A stretch of DNA of 64,000 bases from the NCBI GenBank assembly GCA_034231615.1, contig CM067306.1:33101363-33165362 (forward strand), given 5' to 3'. Position numbers and translations under genes: made by a program. This stretch comes from Meghimatium bilineatum. Taxonomy: Eukaryota > Mollusca > Gastropoda > Stylommatophora > Philomycidae. Numbering within the stretch: position 1 is the stretch's first letter; every line of letters starts with the position of its first letter. This document shows positions 11,363 to 23,294 of this stretch, piece after piece. The notes under the pieces were generated by a model. It ran no database searches. It was not told the DNA's origin and was given only the letters and a program-made list of their open reading frames with translations.

Positions 11363-13999
11363 CTCTTTCAGGACTTGATTATTTTTAGGTTTGGACCAGA
11401 TTAAATTTTAAGTGTAGAAAAATTTCCTTACATGTGTTTTTCATTGTATCACTTGACATACTAATATTGATAAATAGTGTATGTGTAATATATCATTGGA
11501 AAGGGGAATGGATACAGAATATGAATATATAAGTACATTGATGATATTTGATTACTTCACAAGGTTAGAGTTAGTAAAACACAAAAAAAGAAAATGAAAA
11601 TGTTAATTTATTAGTTTAAATATTGTGACTTACCCAAATGTATCCATACTTGTCCTTGATTATCATTGTTGATATCCATTTTTCAAGAATATTTGCATAA
11701 ATATATCCATTTTTCTTCATTATGCAGTTTAGTTTATGAATAAATATCAATAAATGTTAAAGTTATGTACATTTTTCTGAATGACATCAGAAGCAATAAA
11801 AATATGAAAATATTTACATCCAGTCACAGCTTTATTATTTACAAGTTTTTATTTGTTACAAATGAGATCATCTTGTGTGGTATTCCCTAAAGCATGATTT
11901 AGCACACAGATGTGGCTTATGTGAACATCCTATGCAGTAGTAGCTACTGCGCTTTCATATTTGCTTAGTAGCACAATTAGCACATTGCCTGTCTTTTCCA
12001 CCGGAGTCAATGAGATGGGTGGTTCCCTGATACCTTTCAAGCTCTGTATTTACTGTTTTTCTTCCTGGCTTGGACAATAAAGCAGCATCTATGTTATTAG
12101 GTGCCTCTAATTCAAATAAACTACATAGTTCCTCTATCAATATGTCCTTGAAGTTTGAAAGGGGCATAGGTTTCTCTGCGCAAGGGTGGCTCAGTGTGTA
12201 TAAAATGTGGGCGTTGAGTTGTGTTATTTCCAACACCCACATAAATACTTTTTTCCACCACTTCACTGTTTTTCTTGTGTGGTTTCCATAATATGAAATC
12301 ATCTGATCCACTCTATCACATCCATTCATTGACATATTGTAATTATGAATGGGTGATGGTTTCCGGACTTTGCTCCTACCCTCAATTCTAATTTCACATG
12401 TTGCGCTTCCACATGTTGTTACCAGTTGGCAAGGTTTCTTTGATTTTTTATCTCTCCAGCTGACACACATAACTTGATCTTCATCATTTATGAACCATTT
12501 TGGTTGATTGACAGCTATTTTCTTATTCTTCATTTCTGGTGGAAACCCTCGTCTGTTCGCATTGAGAGTTCCAGTATAGTGGTGATTTCTCTGCCGCAGA
12601 AACTGGACAAGAGGTAAGGACGAATAATACCTGTCAGCAAACAAATGGTGATGTCCTGTGATGCCTTCTAGTAGTTTGTCAAAAATTTTGACACTATGGG
12701 TAGACTTTGTATCAGTTTCCAGCCTGTATGTCGTGTCTGCACCAAAATATACCAGCAGGTTGAAAACATATCCGGTGATGGAGTCGCAGAGTCCGTATGA
12801 TTTTATATGATATTTTTTTGGCTTGCTTGCATTATATTGCTTGTGCCTAAACCTTCCCTTGTGGCCTATAACCATCTCATCTATACATATGTTTTCAGAA
12901 GGATAGAATGCATTCTGAAAGCTTGCAACTAATTCATTTATGAACGGCTCTATTTTAATTTTACCCTGTGCATCAGCTCCTGCCGCATGAAGCATTGATT
13001 GGTAAATCAATAAAAATTTGGTCCTGCTGAAAATTGATCCAAACCAGGGGCTACTTCTGTGTGTTTTTGTGGACCAAAAATCTTTTATGGAATGTTTGGG
13101 GTCCAAATCCATGTTTATCAGGGTGGCGAGAAACTTCATAAAAATATTTCGGTCGAGCGCAGTCCATTTTGAATAAGTAGAATATTTCCTTTGAGGCGTA
13201 TTCATTTTCAATTTCTGCTGGGCATAAGAGTTTACATTGGCTATTAGATTGTCAATTATTGGTTCTGTCATCAAGGATAGTAAACACTGGAGAGGGGAGG
13301 CATTTTCAGGAAGGCCAAGTTTGCAGCCAGAATGTATCTGTCTGAAGTGAGACACTCCTATACTCTCTCCTTCTAGGGCTTCACACCACACAGCATCAGT
13401 CCTAGGCCTACCTTGTCGATCTGTGGAAGTATGATGCATAGGCCTATTTGTAGCATTAGCAGGCCTAGAAGTACCAGCTAAATCCTCTGAATCATTAGAT
13501 TCATCACTACTATTAGATGCTTCTTCAGAGGAACTAAGATTACTTGATCTGATGCAAGCTGTTAAATTTGTTATAAAACCTACACCAGTTTGCTTTGGTT
13601 TCTTACCTTTCGACAAGTCACTAGGCCTATAATCACTATTGGAATCATCATTATCAGATTCACTAACTAGCAAGCTCTGAAACATAACCATAGCTTGTTC
13701 TGCACTGTATCTAGAAGAAGTGGGCGGTGCCATTTTTTCAGAAATAAAAGTTACAGAATATGACGATCACAAATCTTCTTGTACACACCACATGTGTTTG
13801 GTATCAGTTGTAAAACGGAAGTGGATCTTTCCCGGATGTTCAGAGGTTAACATAAAAACTTGAACTGGGCAAAACGAAATATAACTGATCAATATATGGT
13901 CGATCTAAGCCGTCGATCAAATCAAAGCCAGTTTACTGGCGATTGGTCCTGTAGACCCATAGTATAAAGCCAGTATACTGGCGATTGGTCCGGAAAGAG
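11363..13999 (-). mobile_element. Complete piggyBac DNA transposon
   Basis: 2,637 bp with a TTAA duplication on each side (11359-11362 and 14000-14003). The ends are 12-bp inverted repeats with one mismatch: CTCTTTCAGGAC on the left, CTCTTTCCGGAC read inward on the right. The right end has two subterminal direct repeats, near 13923 and 13967, each holding a CCAGTWTACTGG palindrome. One transposase gene lies inside on the minus strand. Intact ends and a near-intact gene point to a fairly recent insertion. Confidence 0.93.
11955..13733 (-). CDS. PiggyBac (PGBD4-like) transposase, C-terminal finger truncated
   Basis: 592 residues; cut-and-paste transposase of the DDE/DDD class acting on TTAA sites. 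An acidic, Ser-rich N-terminus comes first. The catalytic core has the expected aspartates: D285 in ICIDEMVIG, D367 in LFADRYYSS and D473 in GCDRVDQM, with WWKKVFMWVLEI after. The C-terminus should be a Cys/His-rich cross-brace finger; here only CANC is translated before a TGA at 11955-11957. The same frame beyond the stop still reads YYC..C, HKPHLC and CF.EYH down to 11868, so the finger is present but cut off by one stop. A CGA to TGA change (CpG decay) would explain it. Start: ATG of MAPPTSSRYS, the usual N-terminal position. Probably transcribed from its own end; AATAAA signals lie just downstream. Confidence 0.93.
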   Translation of the reverse strand: MAPPTSSRYSAEQAMVMFQSLLVSESDNDDSNSDYRPSDLSKGKKPKQTGVGFITNLTACIRSSNLSSSEEASNSSDESNDSEDLAGTSRPANATNRPMHHTSTDRQGRPRTDAVWCEALEGESIGVSHFRQIHSGCKLGLPENASPLQCLLSLMTEPIIDNLIANVNSYAQQKLKMNTPQRKYSTYSKWTALDRNIFMKFLATLINMDLDPKHSIKDFWSTKTHRSSPWFGSIFSRTKFLLIYQSMLHAAGADAQGKIKIEPFINELVASFQNAFYPSENICIDEMVIGHKGRFRHKQYNASKPKKYHIKSYGLCDSITGYVFNLLVYFGADTTYRLETDTKSTHSVKIFDKLLEGITGHHHLFADRYYSSLPLVQFLRQRNHHYTGTLNANRRGFPPEMKNKKIAVNQPKWFINDEDQVMCVSWRDKKSKKPCQLVTTCGSATCEIRIEGRSKVRKPSPIHNYNMSMNGCDRVDQMISYYGNHTRKTVKWWKKVFMWVLEITQLNAHILYTLSHPCAEKPMPLSNFKDILIEELCSLFELEAPNNIDAALLSKPGRKTVNTELERYQGTTHLIDSGGKDRQCANCATKQI

Positions 14000-14003
14000 T
14001 TAA

Positions 14004-15730
14004 TGAACATAAATTTGTTGAAAAGTCCTTAATAATTTGGAATTAGACCTATTCCTATTATATAAATATATAAGGCCTAATGATGTTAAATTTTAATTAG
14101 GTCTATATTAAGCCTTGAGTCTATTATAGGTTTAAAGTTTTTTCTGGTTAATTATTAGTTATATTTAATTGCTGAATAGTTTTCATCAATGTTTCTTGGG
14201 ATCAACATTCAACACATCCTAATCAATAGAAGGTAAATATATTTCTTTGTGAAATTTTTTGCACAGATAAATTTTTCCTGTTATGTAATATTGCCATTTT
14301 GAATATTAATTAGCCCCAATTGCATAAGAGAATTTGTACAATGTATTCAACAGGTGCATCTGGCCTTTCTGAACACAAAAATGTATAGTTGGCACAAGTA
14401 AAGTATAGTTTTTCACTGTGACTTTTGCTCTAGTTTCGAGGTATTACCTAACCTTTGCAGTGTGATTAATAGAATTTGTATTTAAAATTAATGTATATTA
14501 ATGGAAAAGGCATATTAATTTGGAATTATTATTTAGATTAGGGTTAGGAATAAGGGTTAGAATCAGTTATAAATTAAAACATAAATTCGTTATAAAAGAT
14601 ATAAATTTAGATTATTGGCGGCATCTATCGATGTGGTTGATCTTCCGGGACACATCTACCATTTCGTCCACCGCTGTGATATTTGTCCCACTTTCAAGGT
14701 ATTCCCTAATAAATGTTAGATGGTTGTGACATCAATGTTAGCACGGAAAATTTGTCACACTGTGTTGGAAATGTGTTGGAATCGTGATGGTCATCAGCTC
14801 ACGCAGTAAAAGTTGTAGGTGCTATTGTTAGCAGGAAGTGAAGGGACTGTTGTTTTGACTGTATTTGTACCAAAAAAATGGGGGGGGGGGGGGGGGGCTT
14901 TGTGCATTGTATATTTTCTCATTATATTTGCAAAATATACTTGTTTAGAAAAACAAACACATTTTTTAAAAGGGGCCACCCAGAACATCATTTCCCTTTT
15001 TAAAGAAGAGAGGGGGCCTGGGTCTCCCCTCCCAGTTATTATTTCAAATTATAAAGTTATTACAAAAATATATTTACATTTAGTGTCTACGGTGAGAGCA
15101 GGGTTGCCATTTTAGTGCTTTTTGCACCTGATCTGGTACTTTTTCATATCATCTGGTGCCAAAATGTTTAAAATAGTGCAACCGCACTAGGTTAGTGCTT
15201 TTCTAAAAAATTGCTGGTGGGTTGTAGTGCATTTTGCCATTATTTAGTGCATTCTGTTCCTTTTTAGAGACGTTTCTAGTGCATTTAAGATGGAATGAGT
15301 TGGCAACACTGGGCTAGAGGTGCTAGCGCATTTCAACAAAGTAGAGCAAATGACCGGAGTTTATGATTTGAGTTTGTGTTAGAAATAATTCATGGTTTGT
15401 GGAGATTTAATCTTTAGGCCCCTATGGTCGCAACAATGCACCTTGCGTGTGCATCCCGTATTGCCTGTGGTCGCAATCACACGCCATACGATATCGCTCC
15501 ATTCCCGAGTACGGAACTTCACGAAGTTAAAGCTTATATGACGTAGAATTCCCGCAACACGAAGCTAGGAATACGTCCCAGTTTAAAGGTCAAATTCCTT
15601 TACTCATTACGATTGTAAGAGAGAGAAAGCCGGTTGAATTTGTCAACGCATTTCTAGAGCGACTTTAGCCATTTTCTGCCGTATTTTACTATCAAATTGA
15701 GTAACGCGTGGCATGGGTAAGTGATCGTGA
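14004..15730. other. Intergenic, no supported gene
   Basis: AT-rich, with a 17-bp G run at 14881-14897. From about 15,420 to 15,720 the sequence is visibly richer in CG dinucleotides and ends in a good plus-strand donor (GGCATGG then GTAAGTG at 15718). That could be a promoter or first exon, but no downstream exon could be joined to it. Confidence 0.35.
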
Positions 15731-16108
15731 CTACATGTTCTAATTGTTGTTTTTTGTGTTTAATATGTTGTTATTTGATAAGAATGTTTGTGTAGTCGTT
15801 CAAAAACACAAAAATAATATGTATCAGGGGTGCCACGTGTGTGCTTAGACAATAATTACGCTGCATGTCGGGATAGACCTAGTGTTTACTGGACGGACGT
15901 TATATGCGATTTCTTATAAACTACATGTTTTAATTGTTGTTTTTTGGTGTTTAATATGTTGTTATTTGATAAGAATGTGTGTGTATTCATTAAAAAGCAC
16001 AAAAATAATATGTATCAGGGGTAACACGTGTGTGCATGGACAATAATTACACTGCGTGTCGGCATAGACCTAGTGTTGACCGGACGGACGTTATATGCAA
16101 TTTCTTCA
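15731..16108. repeat. 190-bp tandem duplication
   Basis: Two direct copies, 15731-15920 and 15921-16108, each starting CTACATGTTYTAATTGTTG and containing CACAAAAATAATATGTATCA and GACCTAGTGTT. A few substitutions separate them. Confidence 0.85.
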
Positions 16109-17204
16109 CGTTTTATTAGTTTTTTAGTTCATATTATATTAGTTTTCATATAAAACAATATATATATACAATAAGTATAGGTATTTATGAGGATTTTATC
16201 AATGTTGTCACACATTTCTCATGTATTAGGGTCGTCACGAAGATATATTTCCGATTTTGAAAATGACGCTTTGCGTTTTTCGCCAGAATTTTCAACTTCA
16301 AAACTTGCTCACAACTGTCATATCACACATACAACAACAACAAAAACACGATAATATTCACTATTCACTCCTTTATTTAGATGTGCAAAAATTATTTTGA
16401 TATCTTTTAAAACAAAAAAGTTATGACGTTTTCAAAACACCCACCATCAATAACGCAAATTTTCCAAAAAATAAGTCAGGCCCTGGGGGAAGTTTTGTAA
16501 TTTTAAGCCAGGGCTCTAAAGGTTAATTCGCTCCGGAACGATGAATACGGTAAGTGTTTCATTAAATATAACACTGTTTGCATTTTTAACTACTCGACTA
16601 TGGATTTCCGTGAAACATTAATCAAATTGAATGAATTCAAAATTTATTCAGCAGAAAAACCTTGTTATGTCGGGGGGTGGGGGGGGGTGGGAGGATGTGA
16701 TGTCACTGCATCCTTAAATTTGATTGGTCTTGCGCAGAAATCCATGACGTTGGTTAGTTAAAAATGTAAACAGTGTGCTATACCTCTTTCGGGAAATCTA
16801 TAGTGTCAGCTAGTTAAAAATGTAAACAGTGTGCAGGTACTATTTAAAGCACAGTGAAGAACTAATCTCTACTTTTACCTGTATAGTTTGTTGCATATTT
16901 TATCGTAAAAAACTAAGAGATTTCATAAATTATACTCTGGTGTAATTCTTGGTCACAACTTTCTTCACAAGTCTCAGTCAGTTCATATTTTAATAATGCC
17001 TATCAATACTGACAATATCATCCCTATGTTCTCATTTTTCTCACATTTACAGCAAAAAATTCATAACTTGTCTCAGAATTAACCTACAGACTTAGTTGAG
17101 GTATCATTGAAATACAAATTTCAACAAGGCCTATCTATCGTAAACTATCTAGCTGTGGTGTTTATAATAAATAATTATAATTATTATTGAAATCAAAATG
17201 CTTA
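16109..17204. other. Intergenic, no supported gene
   Basis: Contains a second plus-strand donor-like site (ATGAATACG then GTAAGTG near 16,551) and a G-rich run near 16,670-16,690. No domain or joinable exon is visible. Confidence 0.3.
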
Positions 17205-17290
17205 CACATGTGGTTGCATCTGTGAGTCTCGCCAATGGCCCACTAGACATACCACCCATGCAACAGAAAACCTTAGTGGATGACATGCTT
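17205..17290 (+). repeat. Dispersed repeat (copy also at 20.48 kb)
   Basis: CATGTGGTTGCATCTGTGAG, CCCACTAGACATACCACCCA and GAAAACCTTAGTGGATGACA are shared with 20475-20560. Family unknown. Confidence 0.65.
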
Positions 17291-17454
17291 CATGGCACGT
17301 CATCTATACAATTATGCTCTGTGTGCTGTTATTTTGCTTTTGAATTGTGTTTCATGTTTACTTGAATATATGTATGCACCCTCTGTGGTTGGGAGGGAGC
17401 CAGAGATGTACTGTGCAGCACTGAGGAGGAGGAAACTGACATCAGTGTTTTTCC

Positions 17455-17820
17455 TATGGCTGAGGCCCATCATAGAGGCACAGTGACTCAGGACGTGACA
17501 ATCCTTTTGACTTGAACATTTGGTTGCATGCCTGGAGCAATAGAGAAGTTCGGCATAACCAGTAGTCAATTGGTGGCGGGGAATGAGAACAGTGAACCCT
17601 ATCTAAGATAGTATCTTGGCTATACTTAATAATACTATTATAGTGGCTGGGAGCAGTGCATAAGTTGAAACCTACCTTCCTGGAGGTGTGATAGTTATTC
17701 TCTGGCTCTGTCCCGGGGTGGGCCGAAAATCCACAGACTTCCCAGCAATATAATGTCATCTAATGGCATTGGGTCAAAGGGCATGAGCCCATGGACCGCT
17801 GGATCAGCAACCAACCAAAC
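17455..17820 (-). repeat. Dispersed repeat, inverted relative to 56.2 kb
   Basis: Matches 56222-56553 in reverse over about 330-365 bp, including CATGCCCTTTGAC, AATGCCATT, CTGGGAAGTCTGTGGATTTT and CATGCAACCAAATGTTC. A unit this long and well kept suggests a moderately young mobile element of unknown class. Confidence 0.75.
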
Positions 17821-18164
17821 GTCCAAACCCAACCTAATCAAAATATCATGCCCTGTCCATTTTGAAAATGTCCTAAAATAAATAATGATAATGCCTAGCA
17901 TATATTATAACTGTATTATACAGTGTATAACATCACAGATAAACTTACTTCTGTGTTATCATTCATGTTTGAGGATGCGGCAGTAATACATGAAAATTAT
18001 ATACTAGCAGTAGCCTTCTGTTTTTATTGAATTATTTTAATGGCTTTCGTCATTAACCCGCTGCCATTTTTATTATTTTGGGATGACAACTCTTGAAATA
18101 TACATGGCAGTTATCACTCTTGTCTGTTCTTTTGAAGTCGCACAATACGTGGTGGTGACGATGA

Positions 18165-18296
18165 ACCAGGCAATCAGAAATCAAAGAAGCCACAGGAACA
18201 AGCTTACAAACAGCGCACAAGAAGGCAATCTCCAGAGAACTCTTCCACCCCTGACGCATCAAGGGACACAGCGTATAGATAGATAGATAGACGATG
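18165..18296 (+). mobile_element. LINE 3' end with (GATA)n tail
   Basis: Carries ATCAAAGAAGCCACAGGAAC, CAATCTCCAGAGAACTCTTC and a GATAGATAGATAG tail, the same end as the LINE at 22605-22925. Only the last coding words survive. Confidence 0.65.
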
Positions 18297-18299
18297 AAC

Positions 18300-18452
18300 T
18301 GATCCGTTTAGCTGTGAGCAGGTATCTCGTAACAGCAAATAATCTTTCTGACAAAAGCAGAGCTTGTTCTAGTTTTGTAACCGATGTGACACTCAGATTC
18401 ATATAAAGGCGACACTCAGATTCATATAAAGGCGACACTCGGATTCATATGC
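18300..18452. repeat. Dispersed repeat copy with a 26-bp triplication
   Basis: 18300-18395 resembles the 421-605 repeat in reverse (GAGCAGGTATCTCGTAACAG, CTGACAAAAGCAGAGCTTG). It runs into three copies of GGCGACACTCAGATTCATAT plus AAA, ending at 18452. Confidence 0.6.
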
Positions 18453-19686
18453 CTAGGCCTATAAGGCTGTCTCAAAGGCATGATTGCGTAGGGAGGTCTA
18501 TGGATGCATATAGTCACAGAACTACCTTTTTCCTGCCAGGTACATAACACACACTTGCTGGTCTAAAATATGATCCATCTTCAGATACATCTGCCAATCC
18601 ATCCGCAGTGATGACAATTTTAACTCTCCGTCACCCAGGAGTCTCCACATAAGGACAAATGTGCATTGTCCGCAGGAAAAAATCTCTTCGTCATACATGG
18701 GAATCATGTGATATAGTGGGCCTAAGACAAAAGTCTTAAGAAATTGAAACAAGATGTGTGACAATGATGATTTTTGTCATAAGTCACAGGTTGTCAGCTT
18801 ATTCCCTGACTTTACATAGCTGTTTCCTGGGACATGCTTGAGAAAAGGAGAAACTATTCTTTGCACACCGAGCTAGAAGTCCAGGACCAGGTTGTCAAAC
18901 GGAAGATCAGGAAGAGAGAGGTCGACGAATCGAATGTCGCATTTCTTTCCCACTTTAATTAAAGTTCAACGCTAGTCATACTTATAACTCAACTATCATC
19001 ATTAACTTTTGTATTACCAACACAAGCCGTGTGACAATAGGTAAGTGGCAAACTAGGAGGTAAATAACCGAATAGCGACATCTAGTGTCATTTTTGGAAG
19101 ACTACACACAAATGTATGGGACATAAGCGGGCCCATAGGTACGCCCTCAGTAGGGGAGGGGTTAACTATTTCTCAGTACAATTAGTAATTAGGTCGCTAA
19201 TTTTCAGTACAATTCTTGCATTTTACAGTAGATTTAATATGGCCTTATTGAATTTATGGCTTATGACTGTTAGTGTGGATGTCCAGCTACCACAGTTAAG
19301 AACAATTTGTTTCTGAAGTAGGCCGCAGCAACACAATAATAATAAAGGGGCTTATTTGAGCTTCAACAGCTAATTCATTAGATAGTCCAAGGGAACTCTG
19401 TTGTACACGTCTTCAATGTCTATTGTTGCAGCACATGTCTCTATCCATGAGTCGAAACATTCGGGTACATCCTGCGCAAAAACAGCAGAATTACATCATG
19501 TTTGCTTGTTAGAACGATACCCACTGAACATTTGTGGTAACATCATATTTGTCTCAAGATGGTATCATTTGATGAAATCATTTTTTCAAGAAATATCTGC
19601 TGACCTTTTCTATTTATAAAAGCGCATGAACTTTCATCGGCTCATAAAAGGTCAAAGGTCACGCCAGAAAAATGGCCAAAAAAAAA
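18453..19686. other. No supported gene
   Basis: An 80-codon minus-strand frame near 18.52-18.76 kb has no family resemblance. Nothing else is recognised. Confidence 0.3.
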
Positions 19687-19725
19687 GCCGACCTCTAATG
19701 ACATCAGAAGTCACTAGAGGTCGGC
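19687..19725. other. Near-perfect 16-bp hairpin between A-runs
   Basis: Left arm GCCGACCTCTAATGAC, loop ATCAGAA, right arm GTCACTAGAGGTCGGC: 15 of 16 pairs. It is bounded by runs of A on the plus strand at both ends. The stem is short for a microRNA precursor. Function unknown. Confidence 0.8.
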
Positions 19726-20474
19726 CCAAAAAAAAAGTTAGAAGAAACCTACCAAAAGTAAGTTTCTAATCTTTTTATTTTGTGGATGACGAACAAGAAG
19801 TTGGACTCTGTGTTGCAGGTTCCAGTCAACGTGTCAGAGAAATCCACACAGAAGTTGATCAAAGGCCTTCAACCCAGAGTCCAAGAGGTATGGCAGGAAG
19901 AACTCCCATAATCTAAGACAGTGATTACCTCCCTTGTCACGGTGCAATGTCATGCTGCATCAAGCAGTAGGGAACTGCCGCTTCTTGTCGTGAAGAGCCG
20001 CGTTGATTTTACTCAACTATGTAACCATATGCGGATGTCCAAGAAAATTAAAACAGTGAATCCACTCAATTTTATGACAATTTGCGGACGTTTAAGAAAA
20101 TTAAAGCATTTGAGCACAATTTTATTCTTTGCTCTTTTTACACGCAACGCTTCCCTTTTTTTTTCTCGATAGTTATTTGTTAAGTTAGTCATCATATCAT
20201 CACTGCACGCGAAGAAGTCTATATATACGCTCTGATTTCACTTGGCAAAGACCGTCCATGCACAACGTTGTATTCACAAAGTTATTGCAGGTGGACCACT
20301 GCAATATCAGTAGCGACTACTTCAAATTGCATGAGGGTCAACACTTATAAAAAAAGGGGGGGGGGAATTACCTCATGTTCACCCCCGCAGTTCTAAATAC
20401 ATTTTTCTTCTTCTTTCGTTCACTTGAAACATGTCTATAATGGTAAATATGTATGTAATAATAGAAATTTGCAT

Positions 20475-20995
20475 GCATGTGGTTGCGTCTGTGGGTCTCA
20501 CCAATAGCCCACTAGACATACCACCCATGCAAGAGAAAACCTTAGTGGATGACATAATTCTGTCTCCTTAATAAAACTCACTGTCTTTTGTAGTTCATAC
20601 AGTGTCCTATAGAGCTTTGATTCCAGTGCTGTTTCCTCCGGCCAATATGTCTGCCTCAGCGTTTAGTAACTGATGTTGGGCTCTTTCGAGGTATAGGGCC
20701 CGGCACCGTCCCTGCCTGAACGTCCGCCACAGGGCAGGCACCATAACTTTTTATAGATACAGACATGTTTCCAATGTTATTTGTGCGTGGCATCCTGATT
20801 ATCTGTGCGCCTTTTGGCTGGATGCCTCCGTCTTCAGCACTCTGCTTACTTAGGCAGGACTATGGTCCTGCTCGAATGGGACTGCCCGACCAGTCTTAGT
20901 TTCCAGCCCCTGATGGCTGAACTAAGCCCCATCACCACGGCACGGTGCTGGCCTTGATGGGGTCTAAATACATGACTTTTAGTCCTTAGAACTCT
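20475..20995 (+). repeat. Dispersed repeat with GC-richer body
   Basis: Begins like 17205-17290 and continues through GC-rich sequence (GGCACCGTCCCTGCCTGAAC, CCAGCCCCTGATGGCTGAAC) to mixed C and A runs at 20995-21050. Composition differs sharply from its surroundings. No open frame; class unknown. Confidence 0.5.
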
Positions 20996-21819
20996 CCCCC
21001 CCCCCCAAAAAAAAAACACAAAAAAAAAACCAAAAAAAAAAACAACAACAACATAACAGCGATTTTTCACAATAATGTCATCACAATTTTAGTGAAGACG
21101 AAGATCTGACACACGGCGAAAACGTACGAATGATCTTTTGGTGTAAAATACCACCCCACCCCCCTTTTCTCTTTTCTCTGTGGCCTTGATGAGGGTCATA
21201 GAAATTCTGATAAGCATATAGAGAATTCTTCCATCATTGATAACACAATTCTTACCAGTAAATAATGAAGAAAGACTAAACTCATATGACATTGATATTT
21301 ATTATAATAAAACATATGTTGTATGTATGTATGATGGTGAAGTTATCACTTTAGGTGTGAGCAGGTAACTCGTGAACTGAATGAGTAGGTCTACACAAAG
21401 GACAACCCATGTCTGCATTCTCAGTGACTTGATGAGTATGATCAGAAAATACGAATGAGTTGCATTCGAGAACAGTGGCTTGAGGCAGTCGAGAGGTCAA
21501 TTTGGAATATGTCACATTCATTTTCATGCCTGGTCATGTGGGTGTTGTAGGCAACGAGGGATCACATCGACAGGCTTGCACTACTACTGTGTCTGAGAGT
21601 AATGAATCATGCAGTCGTTTTGAACTTCTTACCAGAAACAACACAGGCAAAATAAATTAATGAGGGTGATGATTCTTTTTCCATGTCGAGAATAAAGGAA
21701 CTAGGTTTAAATTGCGGTGTAGCATGAAAATAGCGATACCTTGGGCGTAGATGAATGTTTAACCAACAGAGAACTGGAAATGTCATTCATCATGTAATAG
21801 TGTATACACTCAGGTAGAG

Positions 21820-21965
21820 ATAGGAGCAGCACCCATAGACGTGTCTGGAATGCAATGATGATGATCCGACAACAAACTAACCAACCAACATCAACAGCTC
21901 TTGACAACCCACAGTCTATTCTGACAAAGAATTTCAAGTTTTCAGTTGAGTAACCGAGGTGGAAT
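21820..21965 (-). repeat. Dispersed repeat copy
   Basis: Reverse copy of the 421-605 family: AACAGCTCTTGACAACCCAC, GTCTATTCTGACAAAG, with GGAATGCAATGATGATGATC beside a CTAAC run. A shorter relative lies near 24.59-24.70 kb. Confidence 0.6.
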
Positions 21966-22149
21966 CCGAATTCTATTAAGGCTTGTTGTTTCAAATGTAT
22001 GGTTGTGTTATGGGGAGTTTATAGATGTTTGTTTAGTCCCCGAAGGGAGGCAGGCATTTGTATGGCAGAACCCCTGGATAATCACGATCTTCCAGGACCG
22101 TAGTTTATATTTCTGGGACAACTAGTTAATTCTTCTGTCAGATTTGTTG

Positions 22150-22400
22150 AGCCATCTACATCTGACATTTCCCACAACCTAGGGAAAAAAAATTAAAACT
22201 TTCGTTACTGCATGTTTTCTTGTGAAGGAGTACAGGGAGGCTTTTTATGGGCTGTGGAAATATAGGCCGTTTTGCCATAGAAACCCAGGAGCCTGTCACA
22301 AAAAGATGTAATATCTGCTGGCCTGCACTTCTTCACCATCCACCGGAGACCATTGGATAGAAGAAAACAAACATATGAAATTGAGACAAGGCATGCAGTG
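22150..22400 (-). repeat. Dispersed repeat, inverted copy of 6885-7130
   Basis: Shares CTGGCCTGCACTTCTTC, ACCATCCACCGGAGACCATT and TTGAGACAAGGCATGC with the copy at 6.9 kb in opposite orientation. Confidence 0.6.
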
Positions 22401-22604
22401 ACAGTGCTCATATTTTCATAGATGACAGGCTGCTAAGGTATCACTCAACTTTCCTTAGTCGCCTCTTTACAACATATCTAGAAAGAGCACAGTGGTCCTA
22501 TTCTTTGCACCCTTAAGTAGAAGTTCATGTCCATATTGCACAGGGCGTATGTAAATAGATACCTATATATTATGAAGTAATAATCATATCCATATAATAT
22601 CCTT

Positions 22605-22925
22605 ATAATAATGAATTAGAAACGATAACATCAGACAGATTACCAATACAATACCAGTATTGGAACACATCAAAAGACAACAGTTCAAGTGGTATTCACA
22701 CACTTCCAGACTACCAAAAGAAAGCATGCCACAGATGGCCATGACACATAGATATAACGGTTATAAAGCCAGAGGCAGCCCATGTAAAAGATGGATCACA
22801 GAAATCAAAGAAGCAACAGGAACAAGCTTGCAAACAGCACACAGGAAGGCCATCTCCAGAGAACTCTTCTACCCCTGATGCCGCAAGGCAAACAAGGGCC
22901 ACAGCGTACAGATAGATAGATAGAT
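22605..22925 (+). mobile_element. LINE 3' end, RTE-like, with (GATA)n tail
   Basis: An open 72-codon stretch reads MEHIKRQQFKWYSHTSRLPK, YKARGSPCKRWITEIKEATG and KAISRELFYP before a stop, then ACAGCGTACAGATAGATAGA. This is the RT C-terminal tail typical of RTE-like retrotransposons. It is the best preserved member of the GATA-tailed family here. Confidence 0.8.
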
Positions 22926-22947
22926 GGAATGATATCTATATTCAAAT

Positions 22948-23051
22948 GTGTCATGGTTTACAGCATTGCTGCGATATCTGCGACTTTCGGCCTGACACAT
23001 CTGACTTCAGCATGGCTTTTGGTCACTGACCCTATATGGGATGGGACAGCC
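22948..23051 (+). repeat. 104-bp repeat, left arm of an inverted pair
   Basis: Pairs with 24420-24523 in reverse with very few mismatches. It contains GTTTACAGCATTGCTGCGAT and ACCCTATATGGGATGGGACA. Confidence 0.85.
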
Positions 23052-23294
23052 CATCATTCAATATACCAGGAATATTTATTTACAGAGGGGGTTGCAACAT
23101 AATAAACAACCTACGATACTCTGATGATAGTTTTGACAGTTGGAAAATAAGACACATGCTATTTCTTGTTACTAGGCACTGTCCATTTTGTCAGATATCA
23201 TCTGACATTGTGGTTATTATTTATATTGAAAATAAGACACATGTAAAAGAAATGATAAACATTTGGATAATTTAAATGAGAAATTGCAAAATGA

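Noticed and set aside
18522-18764. 80-codon minus-strand frame (GDGELKLSSLRMDWQMYLKM)
   Set aside because: No family resemblance, no convincing splice partners and it lies among repeats; not enough to call a gene.
19687-19725. MicroRNA precursor
   Set aside because: The stem has only 16 pairs with unpaired A-rich flanks, shorter than a normal precursor; kept only as a structural curiosity.
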